Source: Pseudomonas sp. NFIX28
GTDB lineage: Bacteria > Pseudomonadota > Gammaproteobacteria > Pseudomonadales > Pseudomonadaceae
Assembly: GCF_900107395.1 (NCBI RefSeq)
Contig: NZ_FNPW01000009.1
Location: forward strand, 111,874 to 175,873
DNA: 64,000 nt
Direction of reading: 5' to 3'
Shown: piece by piece, positions 33,651 through 43,728 of the stretch
How positions within the stretch are numbered: position 1 is the first letter of the stretch
Layout: every line of letters begins with the position of its first letter
Program-made: the position numbers and the translations under genes
The notes under the pieces: generated by a model
What the model saw: only the letters and a program-made list of their open reading frames with translations
What the model was told of the DNA's origin: nothing
Database searches by the model: none

Positions 33651-34544
33651 TTAGTTGAGTGGATGCTGGCGCAGGAAATCGGCGGCCACTTTCGATGGGC
33701 TCTCGTGATCGACATCGACCCGCGCGTTGAGCTGGCGCATGGTTTCGTCGTCGAACAGTTCGGCCAGCGGCTTGAGTTGCTCGGCCAGTTGCGGATGGGC
33801 GTCCAGGTAGGCTTGGCGCACCACCGGCGCGGCGGTGTAGTCGGGGAAGTAGTGCTTGTCGTCTTCCAGCAGCTTCAGGCCGAAGGCATTCAAGCGGCCG
33901 TCCGTGGTGTAGACCAGGCCGGCGAACACCTGGCCGTTACGCAGCGCGGTGTAGACCAGGCCCGCATCCATCTGGCGGATGTTCTTGCGGGTCAGGTTCA
34001 TGTCGTAGAGCTTGACCATGCCGTCCAGGCCGTCGGAGCGGTTGGCGAACTCGGTGTCCAGCGCCACCAGGTGATTGGTCTTGGCTTCGGCGCGCAGCAC
34101 GTCGTTCAACTGACTGATGTTGCTGATCTGCGGATATTCCTCGGCGACCTTTTTCGGCAGGGCCAGGGCGTAGGTATTGCTGAATTTCGACGGGGTCAGC
34201 CAGACCAGGCCTTTTTTCCCGTCCAGCGCCTTGACCCGGTCGTAGGACTGCTGGCTGTCGAGTTTTTCCGTCACGTGGTTGTAGGCCACCAGGGACACGC
34301 CGGTGTATTCCCAGAGCATGTCCAGCTGCCCGCTTTCGTGGGCGCTGCGGGCCAGGTTGCTGCCCAGGCCACCGGTGACCTGGGTGTCGTAACCCTTGCT
34401 GCGCAGGTACTGCGAGGTGATTTCCGCCAGCAGCGTCTGCTCGGTGAAGACCCGGGCGCCGATGCGGATCAGCGGCTTTTGCGCGGCTTGGGCAATTCCT
34501 GCGCACAGCAGGACGCAGCCTATGATCAAAGCTATTTTTTTCAT
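33651..34544 (-). CDS. opuCC: Osmoprotectant-binding protein
   Basis: 297 residues from ATG 34544, which opens a signal peptide (MKKIALIIGCVLLCAGIAQA-AQ); upstream in-frame sequence belongs to the preceding permease. The mature protein has the OpuAC/ProX-like type-2 fold: IRIGARVFTEQTLLAEITSQ, TGGLGSNLARSAHESGQLDM, LWEYTGVSL, LVWLTPSKFSNTYALALP, ALDTEFANRSDGLDG and VVRQAYLDAHPQL. No lipobox cysteine at the cleavage site, so probably soluble periplasmic although the signal contains a Cys. Ligand (betaine, carnitine or choline) is not resolvable by eye. Confidence 0.92.
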   Translation of the reverse strand: MKKIALIIGCVLLCAGIAQAAQKPLIRIGARVFTEQTLLAEITSQYLRSKGYDTQVTGGLGSNLARSAHESGQLDMLWEYTGVSLVAYNHVTEKLDSQQSYDRVKALDGKKGLVWLTPSKFSNTYALALPKKVAEEYPQISNISQLNDVLRAEAKTNHLVALDTEFANRSDGLDGMVKLYDMNLTRKNIRQMDAGLVYTALRNGQVFAGLVYTTDGRLNAFGLKLLEDDKHYFPDYTAAPVVRQAYLDAHPQLAEQLKPLAELFDDETMRQLNARVDVDHESPSKVAADFLRQHPLN

Positions 34545-34564
34545 GTGAGTTCCTTCGCGCAGGC

Positions 34565-35281
34565 TTAAGACGGGCGCAGGCCGCGTTCCAGCCAGAGGCG
34601 GCTGGCCAGTGTCACCAGGCCGTCGAGCAGCAGCGCCAGCAGGGCGGTGCAGGCCGCGCCGAGCAGCAGTTGCGGCTGATTGTTCAGGGCAATGCCCGGG
34701 AAGATCAGGCTGCCGAGGCTGTTGGCGCCGATCAGGAACGCCAGCGGCGCGGTACCGACGTTGATCGCCAGGGCCACGCGCACGCCGCCGATGATGATCG
34801 GCACGGCGTTGGGCAACTCGACTTTCCACAGCACCTGGCGCGGCGTCATGCCGATGCCGACGGCGGCTTCCTTGAGGGAACCCTGGACGTTTTTCAGGCC
34901 TTCATAGGTGTTGCGCACGATGGGCAGCAAGGAGGCGAGGAACAAGGCGAAGATGGCCGGCCCGCTGCCGATGCCGAGGATCCCCAGGGCGATGGCCAGG
35001 ACGGCCAGGGGAGGAACGGTGTTACCGATATTGAACACCTGCATGAAGCGTTCGGCACGCCCGACCATTTGCGGTCGGCTGAGGAAGATGCCGGCGGGTA
35101 TCCCCACCACGAGGGCGGCGAACATTGAAGCGAGTACCAGGTACAGATGGGCTTGCAGGTAAAACAACAGATCGTCGCGGTAGTGTTCGATCGTACTGAT
35201 GCCGATCCAGTGGACCAGCAGGGCCAGGAGAGCGATGACCGCCGCGCCTCCTATCAGCCCTTTGCCATAGCGAATAGCCAC
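34565..35281 (-). CDS. opuCD: Osmoprotectant ABC transporter permease (first gene of the operon)
   Basis: 238 residues, GTG start at 35281 with AAGGAG in front. Six membrane segments are visible (GGAAVIALLALLVHWIGIST, LVLASMFAALVVGIPAGIFL, VPPLAVLAIALGILGIG, AIFALFLASLLPIV, APLAFLIGANSLGSLIFPG, CTALLALLLDGLVTLAS) with the coupling loop EAAVGIGMTPRQVLWKVELP. It is the first gene of the leftward operon; the gap to the binding-protein gene is 20 bases. Confidence 0.9.
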   Translation of the reverse strand: MAIRYGKGLIGGAAVIALLALLVHWIGISTIEHYRDDLLFYLQAHLYLVLASMFAALVVGIPAGIFLSRPQMVGRAERFMQVFNIGNTVPPLAVLAIALGILGIGSGPAIFALFLASLLPIVRNTYEGLKNVQGSLKEAAVGIGMTPRQVLWKVELPNAVPIIIGGVRVALAINVGTAPLAFLIGANSLGSLIFPGIALNNQPQLLLGAACTALLALLLDGLVTLASRLWLERGLRPS

Positions 35282-35803
35282 AGGCGGACTCCTTTTTTAT
35301 GTCGGCGAACGTTCTTTCGTGTGGCGAGGGCCATGCCTGGCTGCCAAAAGAAGGGTCGCGAGAAGCAGCTCGTCGCGACGCTGGAAACAGCGCGGAACCG
35401 AGCCATACGCATAGCCTCGTCAGGCTAACTTGCTGATTTTTCTACCCCTGACGAAAACTCGTAACAGAGGAGTGGACGCCTCCACCTTTTAAAAGGTTCC
35501 ATAGTTGACGGCGTTTGGCCACCCTCAATTCCATAACTTCGATATCTCTAATGCCTGGCCGCCTATAGCCGCTGCCGAGCGCAGCGGGGCTGCGATCGAG
35601 CGCGCAGCGCTCGCAAACACGGAGCACGGGGGGCGACTGAAACAACGCGTCGCCTGGCTTTGCGACTGCTGCGCAGTCGATCGCAGCTGCGCAGCGGCTA
35701 CAGGCTGGAATTCCAGCAGCCCAGGGCCGAACGGTGGTCCGTGGGGCTTGCTTTGCGCTATACTCGCCGCCCTTTTTTTGAATCACCTGCCAGGCGATTT
35801 CCC
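35282..35803. other. Divergent intergenic region between the opuC operon and prfC (522 bp)
   Basis: It contains the palindrome CCTTTTAAAAGG (35485-35496), a small dyad TAGCCT/AGGCTA (35412-35427) upstream of opuC, a REP-like inverted repeat at 35564-35701 and a sigma-70-like -10 TATACT at 35759-35764 in front of prfC, whose -35 is poor. Open frames across the REP are not believed. Confidence 0.5.
35564..35701. repeat. REP-like inverted repeat upstream of prfC
   Basis: TATAGCCGCTGCCGAGCGCA on the left pairs with TGCGCAGCGGCTAC on the right; the centre contains CTGCGCAGTCGATCGCAG. Same type as the copies at 19911, 20774, 25270, 31668 and 63979. Confidence 0.75.
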
Positions 35804-37387
<1,584 letters not shown>

Positions 37388-37410
37388 GGTCTGAGCAACG
37401 CCCCACCCCA

Positions 37411-37441
37411 AAGCCCCGCTGCCAACAGCGGGGCTTTTTTA
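37411..37441 (+). terminator. Terminator of prfC
   Basis: Stem AAGCCCCGCTG/CAGCGGGGCTT with loop CCAA followed by TTTTT. Confidence 0.92.
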
Positions 37442-37701
37442 TGCCCGTAGGAGCGAGGCTTGCCCGCGAAATCACTGGGTCGGGCAACGATTTTCTCCCG
37501 GCAGAACGCGAGGTCAGGTGTGTAAGGAGAGTGCATAACCGCTGGTTTTAGGGGCTAGTCGAAAGCCGTCTAGCCAGTGGGCGAATCGCGGGCTTGTTGT
37601 CTGGAAAAGCGTCGGCTTCGGGGCTAGGTTCATACGAGGCCGTGCCTTGCAAATCCGGCTGTGGCCATCATTGATTCACCTACATAAAGGACGGAATCAA
37701 C
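37442..37701. other. Intergenic region after prfC with a REP half-site
   Basis: GTAGGAGCGAGGCTTGCCCG occurs once (from 37447) without a matching arm. A dyad GGCTAG/CTAGCC lies at 37553-37575. No gene or clear promoter was recognised. Confidence 0.4.
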
Positions 37702-37962
37702 ATGAACGTCTTCCAACGGGTTGTGCTGTTGCTCAAGGTGCTGGCGCTGATGTCGCTGGGAGTGTCCGCGGCCTGGGCCAGCGACCAGGCCACGCGGGTG
37801 CCGGGTTTCTGGGTGCCGGGGCATGTGCAGAACGGCGTGCAGATGATTGCCCAATCGGAATCCGAACCGGGCGATCTGGGGCAGGGTGGCAGCGAAGGCG
37901 ATGACGATGCGACCACCGACGAGCCGGATACCGACAGCGAGGATGAGGCTGGCCAGGGCTGA
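37702..37962 (+). CDS. Small secreted acidic protein
   Basis: 86 residues, ATG after AAAGGACGGA. A signal peptide covers about residues 1-26 (cleavage AWA-SD). The mature 60 residues hold one aromatic segment (RVPGFWVPGHVQNGVQMIAQ) and a very acidic, probably disordered tail rich in Asp, Glu, Ser and Gly. No cysteines. Single-gene unit. Such short exported acidic proteins are common in pseudomonads; I recognise no characterised family. Confidence 0.7.
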   Translation: MNVFQRVVLLLKVLALMSLGVSAAWASDQATRVPGFWVPGHVQNGVQMIAQSESEPGDLGQGGSEGDDDATTDEPDTDSEDEAGQG

Positions 37963-37984
37963 GCCCAGGCCGGCGGAAAAAGAA

Positions 37985-38026
37985 AACCCCTCCCGACGGA
38001 CTGATGCGCAATCCGCAGAAGGGGTT
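37985..38026 (-). terminator. Likely terminator of the dpp operon (leftward)
   Basis: AACCCCT and AGGGGTT pair across a 28-base loop; on the minus strand the stem is followed by TTTTCTTTTT. It lies beyond the plus-strand terminator, so the two convergent transcripts overlap by about 90 bases. Confidence 0.55.
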
Positions 38027-38043
38027 GGGTCAACACAGGCGAG

Positions 38044-38073
38044 GCGCCGCGAATCACCGCGGCGCTTTTTTTT
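38044..38073 (+). terminator. Terminator of the small secreted-protein gene
   Basis: Stem GCGCCGCG/CGCGGCGC followed by a run of nine T, seven bases before the stop codon of the convergent dppF. Confidence 0.85.
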
Positions 38074-38079
38074 GCCGGT

Positions 38080-39051
38080 TCAGCCGAGGAACTGCTCGGC
38101 GTAGTGGCAGGCCACCTGGCGGGTGTCGAGCAGGCGCAGAGCCGGCTCTTCGCTGCTGCAACGCTCGGTGGCGTATGGGCAGCGCTTGTGGAACGCACAG
38201 CCGGATGGCGGGTTCAGCGGGTTGGGCAATTCGCCGACGATCTTGATCTTCGGCTTGTCCGGGTCCGGGTGAATGGTCGGCGTGGCCGACAACAACGCCT
38301 GGGTGTACGGGTGCAGCGGACGGGTGTAGATGTCCTCTTTCGGGCCCATTTCCACCGGCCGGCCGAGGTACATCACCATCACATGGTCGGCGACGTGGCG
38401 CACCACCGCCAGGTTGTGGGAGATGAACACGTAGGCGGTGTTGAACTCCTGCTGCAGGTCCATGAACAGGTTCAGCACCTGGGCCTGGATCGACACGTCG
38501 AGGGCCGAGGTCGGTTCGTCCGCCACCAGCACTTTCGGTTGCAGCATCATCGCCCGCGCCAGGGCGATACGCTGGCGCTGGCCGCCGGAGAACATATGCG
38601 GGTAGCGCTGATAATGCTCGGGGCGCAGGCCCACCTGCTTCATCATCGCCTGGACCTTTTCCCGCCGTTCGCTGGCCGACAGCTGGGTGTTGATCAGCAG
38701 CGGCTCGGCCAGTTGATCGCCGATCTTCTGCCGAGGGTTGAGGGAGGCATAGGGGCTCTGGAACACCATCTGCACGTCTTTGCGCAGTTGCTTGCGCTGA
38801 GCCTTGTCGGCGCCGGCGACTTCCTGGCCGGCGATTTTCAAGGACCCGGAAGACGGCTCTTCGATCAGCGTCAGGGCGCGGGCCAGGGTGGATTTGCCGC
38901 AGCCGGATTCACCGACCACAGCCAGGGTCTTGCCGGCTTCCAGTTCGAACGACACGCCGTTGAGGGCGCGCACGGTCGCATGGCCCTTGAACAGGCCGCG
39001 AGACACTTCGTAGTGACGGGTCAGGTTGCGGGCGGTAAGAACGACGGCCAT
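38080..39051 (-). CDS. dppF: Dipeptide ABC transporter ATPase DppF
   Basis: 323 residues; its ATG overlaps the dppD stop by one base (TAATG). Walker A GESGCGKST, signature FSGGQRQR, Walker B VLVADEPTSALDVSIQAQ, switch FISHNLAVV, and the oligopeptide-family C-terminus NPLNPPSGCAFHKRCPYATE, which in DppD/OppF proteins binds a 4Fe-4S cluster or stabilises the dimer. Final gene of the leftward dpp cluster. Confidence 0.95.
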   Translation of the reverse strand: MAVVLTARNLTRHYEVSRGLFKGHATVRALNGVSFELEAGKTLAVVGESGCGKSTLARALTLIEEPSSGSLKIAGQEVAGADKAQRKQLRKDVQMVFQSPYASLNPRQKIGDQLAEPLLINTQLSASERREKVQAMMKQVGLRPEHYQRYPHMFSGGQRQRIALARAMMLQPKVLVADEPTSALDVSIQAQVLNLFMDLQQEFNTAYVFISHNLAVVRHVADHVMVMYLGRPVEMGPKEDIYTRPLHPYTQALLSATPTIHPDPDKPKIKIVGELPNPLNPPSGCAFHKRCPYATERCSSEEPALRLLDTRQVACHYAEQFLG

Positions 39052-40019
39052 TACGCCACCTCCTGATTCAGCGGGTAGAAGCAGCGGGCGAGGCTGGCGG
39101 CTTTCGGATCGAGGCTTGGACGCTGCTGGCGGCAGTTTTCCTGCACGTACGGGCAGCGCGGCGAGAGCAGGCAGCCTTGCGGACGGTCATAGCGACCGGG
39201 AACGATGCCCGGCAAGGTCGACAGGCGCGCGGCGCCCATGCTGTGCTCGGGAATGGCCGCCAGCAGCGCTTCGCTGTAAGGGTGCGCGGGAATGTCGAAC
39301 AGCTCCGGCACCTGGCCCACTTCCACCGCTTGCCCGGCGTACATCACGCACACGCGCTGGGCGGTTTCGGCAACCACGGCCAGGTCGTGGGTGATCAGCA
39401 CCAGGCCCATGTTCTGCTCGCGTTGCAGGTTGAGCAGCAGTTCCATGATCTGCGCCTGGATGGTCACGTCCAGGGCGGTGGTCGGTTCGTCGGCGATCAG
39501 CAGTTTCGGCTCGCCGGCAATGGCCATGGCAATCGCCACGCGCTGGCTCATGCCGCCGGACAGTTGGTGCGGGTAGGCGTCCATGCGGCTGGCGGCGCCC
39601 GGGATCTCGACTTTTTCCAGCAGTTCGATGGCGCGCTTGCGCGCCGCCTTGCCGGACATCTTCAGGTGCAGGCGCAGCACTTCCTCGATCTGGAAGCCTA
39701 CGGTGTAGCTCGGGTTCAGCGCGGTCATCGGGTCCTGGAACACCATGGCCAGGTCCTTGCCGACGATCTGCCGGCGTTGCCGGGCGCTGAGCTTGAGCAT
39801 GTCCTTGCCGTCGAAGCTGAGGGCGTCGGCGGTGACGATGCCGGGATGCTCGATCAGCCCCATCAGCGCCATCATGGTCACGGACTTGCCCGAGCCGGAC
39901 TCGCCAACGATGGCCAGCACTTCGCCCTTGTCCACGTTCAGGTCCAGGCCATCCACCACGGGAACGGCCTTGGCGTCGCCGAAGCGCACGTTGAGATTCT
40001 TGATTTCTAGCAGTGACAT
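39051..40019 (-). CDS. dppD: Dipeptide ABC transporter ATPase DppD
   Basis: 322 residues from ATG 40019 (MSLLEIKNLNVRFGDAKAVP), with GGAGAT upstream. Walker A GESGSGKSVT, signature LSGGMSQRVAIAMA, Walker B LLIADEPTTALDVTIQAQ, switch LITHDLAVV and the C-terminal cysteine motif GCLLSPRCPYVQENC. It pairs with DppF to energise DppBC. 10 bases separate it from dppC. Confidence 0.95.
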   Translation of the reverse strand: MSLLEIKNLNVRFGDAKAVPVVDGLDLNVDKGEVLAIVGESGSGKSVTMMALMGLIEHPGIVTADALSFDGKDMLKLSARQRRQIVGKDLAMVFQDPMTALNPSYTVGFQIEEVLRLHLKMSGKAARKRAIELLEKVEIPGAASRMDAYPHQLSGGMSQRVAIAMAIAGEPKLLIADEPTTALDVTIQAQIMELLLNLQREQNMGLVLITHDLAVVAETAQRVCVMYAGQAVEVGQVPELFDIPAHPYSEALLAAIPEHSMGAARLSTLPGIVPGRYDRPQGCLLSPRCPYVQENCRQQRPSLDPKAASLARCFYPLNQEVA

Positions 40020-40029
40020 GGGAATCTCC

Positions 40030-40956
40030 TCAGGCGGCATTCTTGAGTTTCGGGTCCAGCGCATCGCGCAGGCCGTCGCCCATCAGGTTGATTGCCAGCA
40101 CGCTGAGCAAAATGGTCAGGCCGGGCAGGCTCACGACCCACCAGGCGCGTTCGATGTAGTCGCGGGCCGAGGCCAGCATGGTGCCCCACTCAGGGGTAGG
40201 CGGCTGGACGCCAAGGCCGAGGAAGCCCAGGGCCGCGGCATCGAGAATCGCCGAGGAGAAGCTCAGGGTCGCCTGGACGATCAGCGGCGCCATGCAGTTG
40301 GGCAGCACGGTGATGAACATCAGGCGTGGCAGGCCGGCACCGGCCAGGCGCGCGGCGGTCACGTAGTCGCGGTTGAGCTCGCCCATCACGGCGGCGCGGG
40401 TCAGGCGCACGTAGGACGGCAGGGACACCACGGCGATGGCGATCACGGTGTTGATCAGGCCTGGGCCGAGGATGGCGACGATCGCCACGGCCAGCAGCAG
40501 GGACGGCAGGGCCAGCATGATGTCCATCAGGCGCATGATGGTCGGGCCGAGCAGACGCGGGAAGAACCCGGCGAACAGGCCCAGGAGGATGCCCGGGATC
40601 AGCGACATGACCACCGACGACAGGCCGATCAGCAGCGACAGGCGCGAACCCTGGATCAGTCGCGACAGCAGGTCGCGGCCCAGTTCGTCGGTGCCGAGGA
40701 TGAATTGCCATTGCCCGCCTTCGAGCCAGACCGGCGGGGTCAGCAGGAAGTCGCGGTATTGCTCGCTCGGGTTATGCGGGGCGACCCAGGGCGCGAAGAT
40801 CGCGCAGAAGACCACCAGCAGCATGAACAGCAGGCCGGCCACCGCGCCCTTGTTGCGCGAGAAGGCTTGCCAGAATTCCTTGTAGGGCGACGGGTACAGC
40901 AGGCTTTGATCCACGGCCACAGCGGATACGGCTACTGAGGATGTTGGAATGCTCAT
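40030..40956 (-). CDS. dppC: Dipeptide ABC transporter permease DppC
   Basis: 308 residues from ATG 40956. It has the OppC-type N-terminal cytoplasmic extension (YPSPYKEFWQAFSRNKGAVA), a first membrane helix (GLLFMLLVVFCAIFAPW), the periplasmic LGTDELGRDLLSRLIQGSR motif and the remaining helices with the coupling loop YVTAARLAGAGLPRLMFITV. Length is typical for the family. Lies 11 bases after dppB. Confidence 0.95.
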   Translation of the reverse strand: MSIPTSSVAVSAVAVDQSLLYPSPYKEFWQAFSRNKGAVAGLLFMLLVVFCAIFAPWVAPHNPSEQYRDFLLTPPVWLEGGQWQFILGTDELGRDLLSRLIQGSRLSLLIGLSSVVMSLIPGILLGLFAGFFPRLLGPTIMRLMDIMLALPSLLLAVAIVAILGPGLINTVIAIAVVSLPSYVRLTRAAVMGELNRDYVTAARLAGAGLPRLMFITVLPNCMAPLIVQATLSFSSAILDAAALGFLGLGVQPPTPEWGTMLASARDYIERAWWVVSLPGLTILLSVLAINLMGDGLRDALDPKLKNAA

Positions 40957-40967
40957 GAGTTTTGTCC

Positions 40968-41978
40968 TCAGCGCTGGTGACGAATGCGTGGGTTGGCAAA
41001 GCCGTAGAGGATGTCCACCACGAAGTTGACCAGGATCACCAGGCAGGCGATCAACAGGATGCCGTTCTGCACCACGGGGTAGTCCCGGGCGCCGATGGCT
41101 TCGATCAGCCATTTGCCGATGCCGGGCCAGGAGAAGATGGTTTCGGTCAGGACCGCGCCGGCCAGCAGGGTGCCGACTTGCAGGCCGACCACGGTCAGGA
41201 CCGGGATCAGCGCATTGCGCAGGCCGTGCACGAATACCACGCGGGCGGGCGACAGGCCCTTGGCCTTGGCGGTGCGGATGTAGTCTTCGCGCAGCACTTC
41301 AAGCATCGAGGAGCGGGTCATCCGCGCGATTACCGCCAGCGGAATGGTGCCTAGCACGATGGCCGGCAGGATCAGGTGGTGCAGGGCGTCGAGAAAGGCG
41401 CCGGTGTCATCGGCCAGCAGGGTGTCGATGAGCATGAAGCCGGTTTTCGGCTCGATGTCGTAGAGCAGGTCGAGGCGCCCGGAAACCGGGGTCCAGCCCA
41501 GGCTTACCGAGAAGAACATGATCAGGATCAGGCCCCACCAGAAGATCGGCATCGAATAGCCGGCGAGGGAGACGCCCATGACCCCGTGGTCGAACAGCGA
41601 ACCGCGCTTGAGCGCCGCGATTACCCCGGCCAGCAGGCCAAGAATGCCGGCGAACAGCAGGGCGGCCATGGACAGTTCCAGGGTCGCCGGGAACAGGGAG
41701 GTGAACTCGGTCCACACACTCTCGCGAGTACGCAGGGATTCACCCAGATCGCCCTGGGCCAGTTTGCCGATGTAGTCCAGGTACTGGGCGTACAGCGGTT
41801 TGTTCAGACCAAGGCGTTCCATTGCCTGGGCATGCATCTCGGGGTCGACCCGGCGCTCGCCCATCATGACTTCCACGGGATCGCCGGGAATCATGCGAAT
41901 CAATGCGAACGTCAGCAAGGTGATGCCGAAGAATGTGGGGATCAACAACCCCACACGGCGGGCAATAAAACTAAACAT
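40968..41978 (-). CDS. dppB: Dipeptide ABC transporter permease DppB
   Basis: 336 residues, OppB family: MFSFIARRVGLLIPTFFGIT, TFALIRMIPGDPVEVMMGER, LGLNKPLYAQYLDYIGKLAQ, GDLGESLRTRESVW and the coupling loop YIRTAKAKGLSPARVVFVHG, ending FANPRIRHQR. A hairpin between it and the preceding dppA (42013-42040) may lower permease expression relative to the binding protein. Confidence 0.95.
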   Translation of the reverse strand: MFSFIARRVGLLIPTFFGITLLTFALIRMIPGDPVEVMMGERRVDPEMHAQAMERLGLNKPLYAQYLDYIGKLAQGDLGESLRTRESVWTEFTSLFPATLELSMAALLFAGILGLLAGVIAALKRGSLFDHGVMGVSLAGYSMPIFWWGLILIMFFSVSLGWTPVSGRLDLLYDIEPKTGFMLIDTLLADDTGAFLDALHHLILPAIVLGTIPLAVIARMTRSSMLEVLREDYIRTAKAKGLSPARVVFVHGLRNALIPVLTVVGLQVGTLLAGAVLTETIFSWPGIGKWLIEAIGARDYPVVQNGILLIACLVILVNFVVDILYGFANPRIRHQR

Positions 41979-42012
41979 CTTCTGGTGTACCTCATCAGCC
42001 GGTTAGGCGTGT

Positions 42013-42040
42013 CCGGCATCCCTGGGGTCAAGGATGCCGG
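42013..42040 (-). other. Intercistronic hairpin between dppA and dppB
   Basis: CCGGCATCC/GGATGCCGG with a 10-base loop, no U-tract. Such hairpins often protect the mRNA of the upstream binding-protein gene from 3' decay. Confidence 0.6.
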
Positions 42041-42051
42041 GCGTTTCTTAT

Positions 42052-43647
42052 CTACTTCACCTGGGTGGTAGCGAAGTTGTTGGTGGTCAGCGGGCTCTGG
42101 TGGTAACCCTCGACGTTGTTGCGCATTGCAGTGAACATTTTCGGATAGGCCATGGGGATCCACGGTTGTTCCTTGTCGAAAATGTCCTGGGCCTGTTCAT
42201 AGAGCGCGGTCCGTTTTGCCGGTTCGGATTCGGCACGGGCCTGGTCGATCAGGCTCTGAAACTCTTTGTTACACCAACGTGCGTAGTTTTCGCCGTTTTT
42301 GGCGGCCTCGCAACTGAGGTTGGGGGTCAGGAAGTTGTCCGGGTCGCCGTTGTCCCCGGCCCAGCCGGCGGAAACCATGTCGTGCTCGCCATTCTTGGCG
42401 CGCTTGAGCATTTCGCCCCATTCCATGACGCGGATATCGATCTTGAGGCCGATCTTCGCCAGGTCCGCCTGCATCATCTGTGCGCCAAGCAGCGGGTTGG
42501 GGTTGGTCGGGCCACCGCCGTTGCGGGTGAACAGGGTGAACACCGTGCCTTCCGGCACCCCGGCTTCCTTGAGCAGGGCGCGGGCCTTGTCCAGGTCGCG
42601 GGCCGGGTTGCCCAGCTTGCTGTTGAAGCCCAGCAGGGTCGGCGGGTACGGACCGGTGCCGACCACTGCGTTGCCCTTGCCGTACAGGCTGTTGACGTAG
42701 GCTTCCTTGTCGAAAGCGATGTTGATGGCGTGCCGCACACGCGGGTCGCTCATGTACTTCCTGGAGGTGTTCAGGGCGGTGTAGCCCACGGTCATGGCGG
42801 CCAGGTCGTCGACTCTCAGGTTGGCGTCGGCCTTGATGCTCGGGATGTCGTCGGGCTTCGGATACAGGGCGACCTGGCACTCGTTGGCCTTGAGTTTCTG
42901 CAGGCGCACGTTGTTATCGGTGGTGATCGCCAGGATCAGCGCGTCGGCCGGTGGCTTGCCGCGGAAGTAGTCCGGGTTGGCCTTGAAGCGCACCTGGGCG
43001 TCCTTGGCGTAGCGCTGGAAGATGAACGGGCCGGTGCCGATCGGCTTGTTGTTGAGGTCGCCGGTCTTGCCGGCCTTGAGCAACTGGTCGGCGTATTCGG
43101 CCGGGAAGATCGAGGAAAACGCCATGGCCACGTCGGCCAGGAACGGTGCTTCGCGGCGGGTCAGGGTGAAGACCACGGTGTGGTCGTCGGTTTTCTCGAC
43201 GCTTTTGAGCAGCTCCTTGAAGCCCATGCTCTCGAAATAGGGGAAGCCCACGCTGGACTTGTCATGCCACGGGTGTTTCGGGTCCAGCTGGCGCTGGAAA
43301 CTCCAGACCACGTCGTCGGCATTCATCTCGCGGGTCGGCTTGAAGTAGTCGGTGCTGTGGAACTTGACGCCTTTGCGCAGGTGGAAGGTGTAGGTCAGGC
43401 CGTCCGGGCTGATTTCCCAGGACTCGGCCAGGGCAGGCTCGATGTCCGTGGTGCCGGGCTTGAAGTCCACCAGGCGGTTGAAGATGGTTTCCGCCACCGC
43501 GTCGGCAGTGACTGCAGTCGTGTACTGGACCATATCGAAGCCTTCCGGGCTGGCTTCGGTACAGACCACCAAGGGTTTGGCCGAGACGCCTGCGGCGGCG
43601 CTCAGCACTGCGGCGGCGATGGCCGCTTTCAGGGGAAGCATTTTCAT
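42052..43647 (-). CDS. dppA: Dipeptide-binding protein DppA (paralogue next to dppB)
   Basis: 531 residues, ATG 43647 with GAGGG upstream. Signal peptide MLPLKAAIAAAVLSAAAGVSA preceded by MK. SBP_bac_5 family: LVVCTEASPEGFDMVQYTTA, FNRLVDFKPGTTDIEPALAE, WEISPDGLTYTFHLRKGVKF, PIGTGPFIFQRYAKDAQVRF and DNGDPDNFLTPNLSCEA, the last being the ligand-contact region. It is the most divergent of the three paralogues and sits in the place of dppA4 in P. aeruginosa, so it may bind different peptides. Confidence 0.93.
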   Translation of the reverse strand: MKMLPLKAAIAAAVLSAAAGVSAKPLVVCTEASPEGFDMVQYTTAVTADAVAETIFNRLVDFKPGTTDIEPALAESWEISPDGLTYTFHLRKGVKFHSTDYFKPTREMNADDVVWSFQRQLDPKHPWHDKSSVGFPYFESMGFKELLKSVEKTDDHTVVFTLTRREAPFLADVAMAFSSIFPAEYADQLLKAGKTGDLNNKPIGTGPFIFQRYAKDAQVRFKANPDYFRGKPPADALILAITTDNNVRLQKLKANECQVALYPKPDDIPSIKADANLRVDDLAAMTVGYTALNTSRKYMSDPRVRHAINIAFDKEAYVNSLYGKGNAVVGTGPYPPTLLGFNSKLGNPARDLDKARALLKEAGVPEGTVFTLFTRNGGGPTNPNPLLGAQMMQADLAKIGLKIDIRVMEWGEMLKRAKNGEHDMVSAGWAGDNGDPDNFLTPNLSCEAAKNGENYARWCNKEFQSLIDQARAESEPAKRTALYEQAQDIFDKEQPWIPMAYPKMFTAMRNNVEGYHQSPLTTNNFATTQVK

Positions 43648-43680
43648 CTAGAACCCTCTGCAATCGGTTGAACCAGAGTA

Positions 43681-43718
43681 GCTGGAATGGCGAATTCGTC
43701 ATGAATTCGCCAACCAGC
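43681..43718 (-). other. Intercistronic hairpin between opdP and dppA
   Basis: GGCGAATTC-GTCAT-GAATTCGCC (9-bp perfect stem, 43689-43711) extended by GCTGG/CCAGC. There is no U-tract. It occupies most of the 81-bp gap. Confidence 0.65.
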
Positions 43719-43728
43719 CGGTGTGTTT

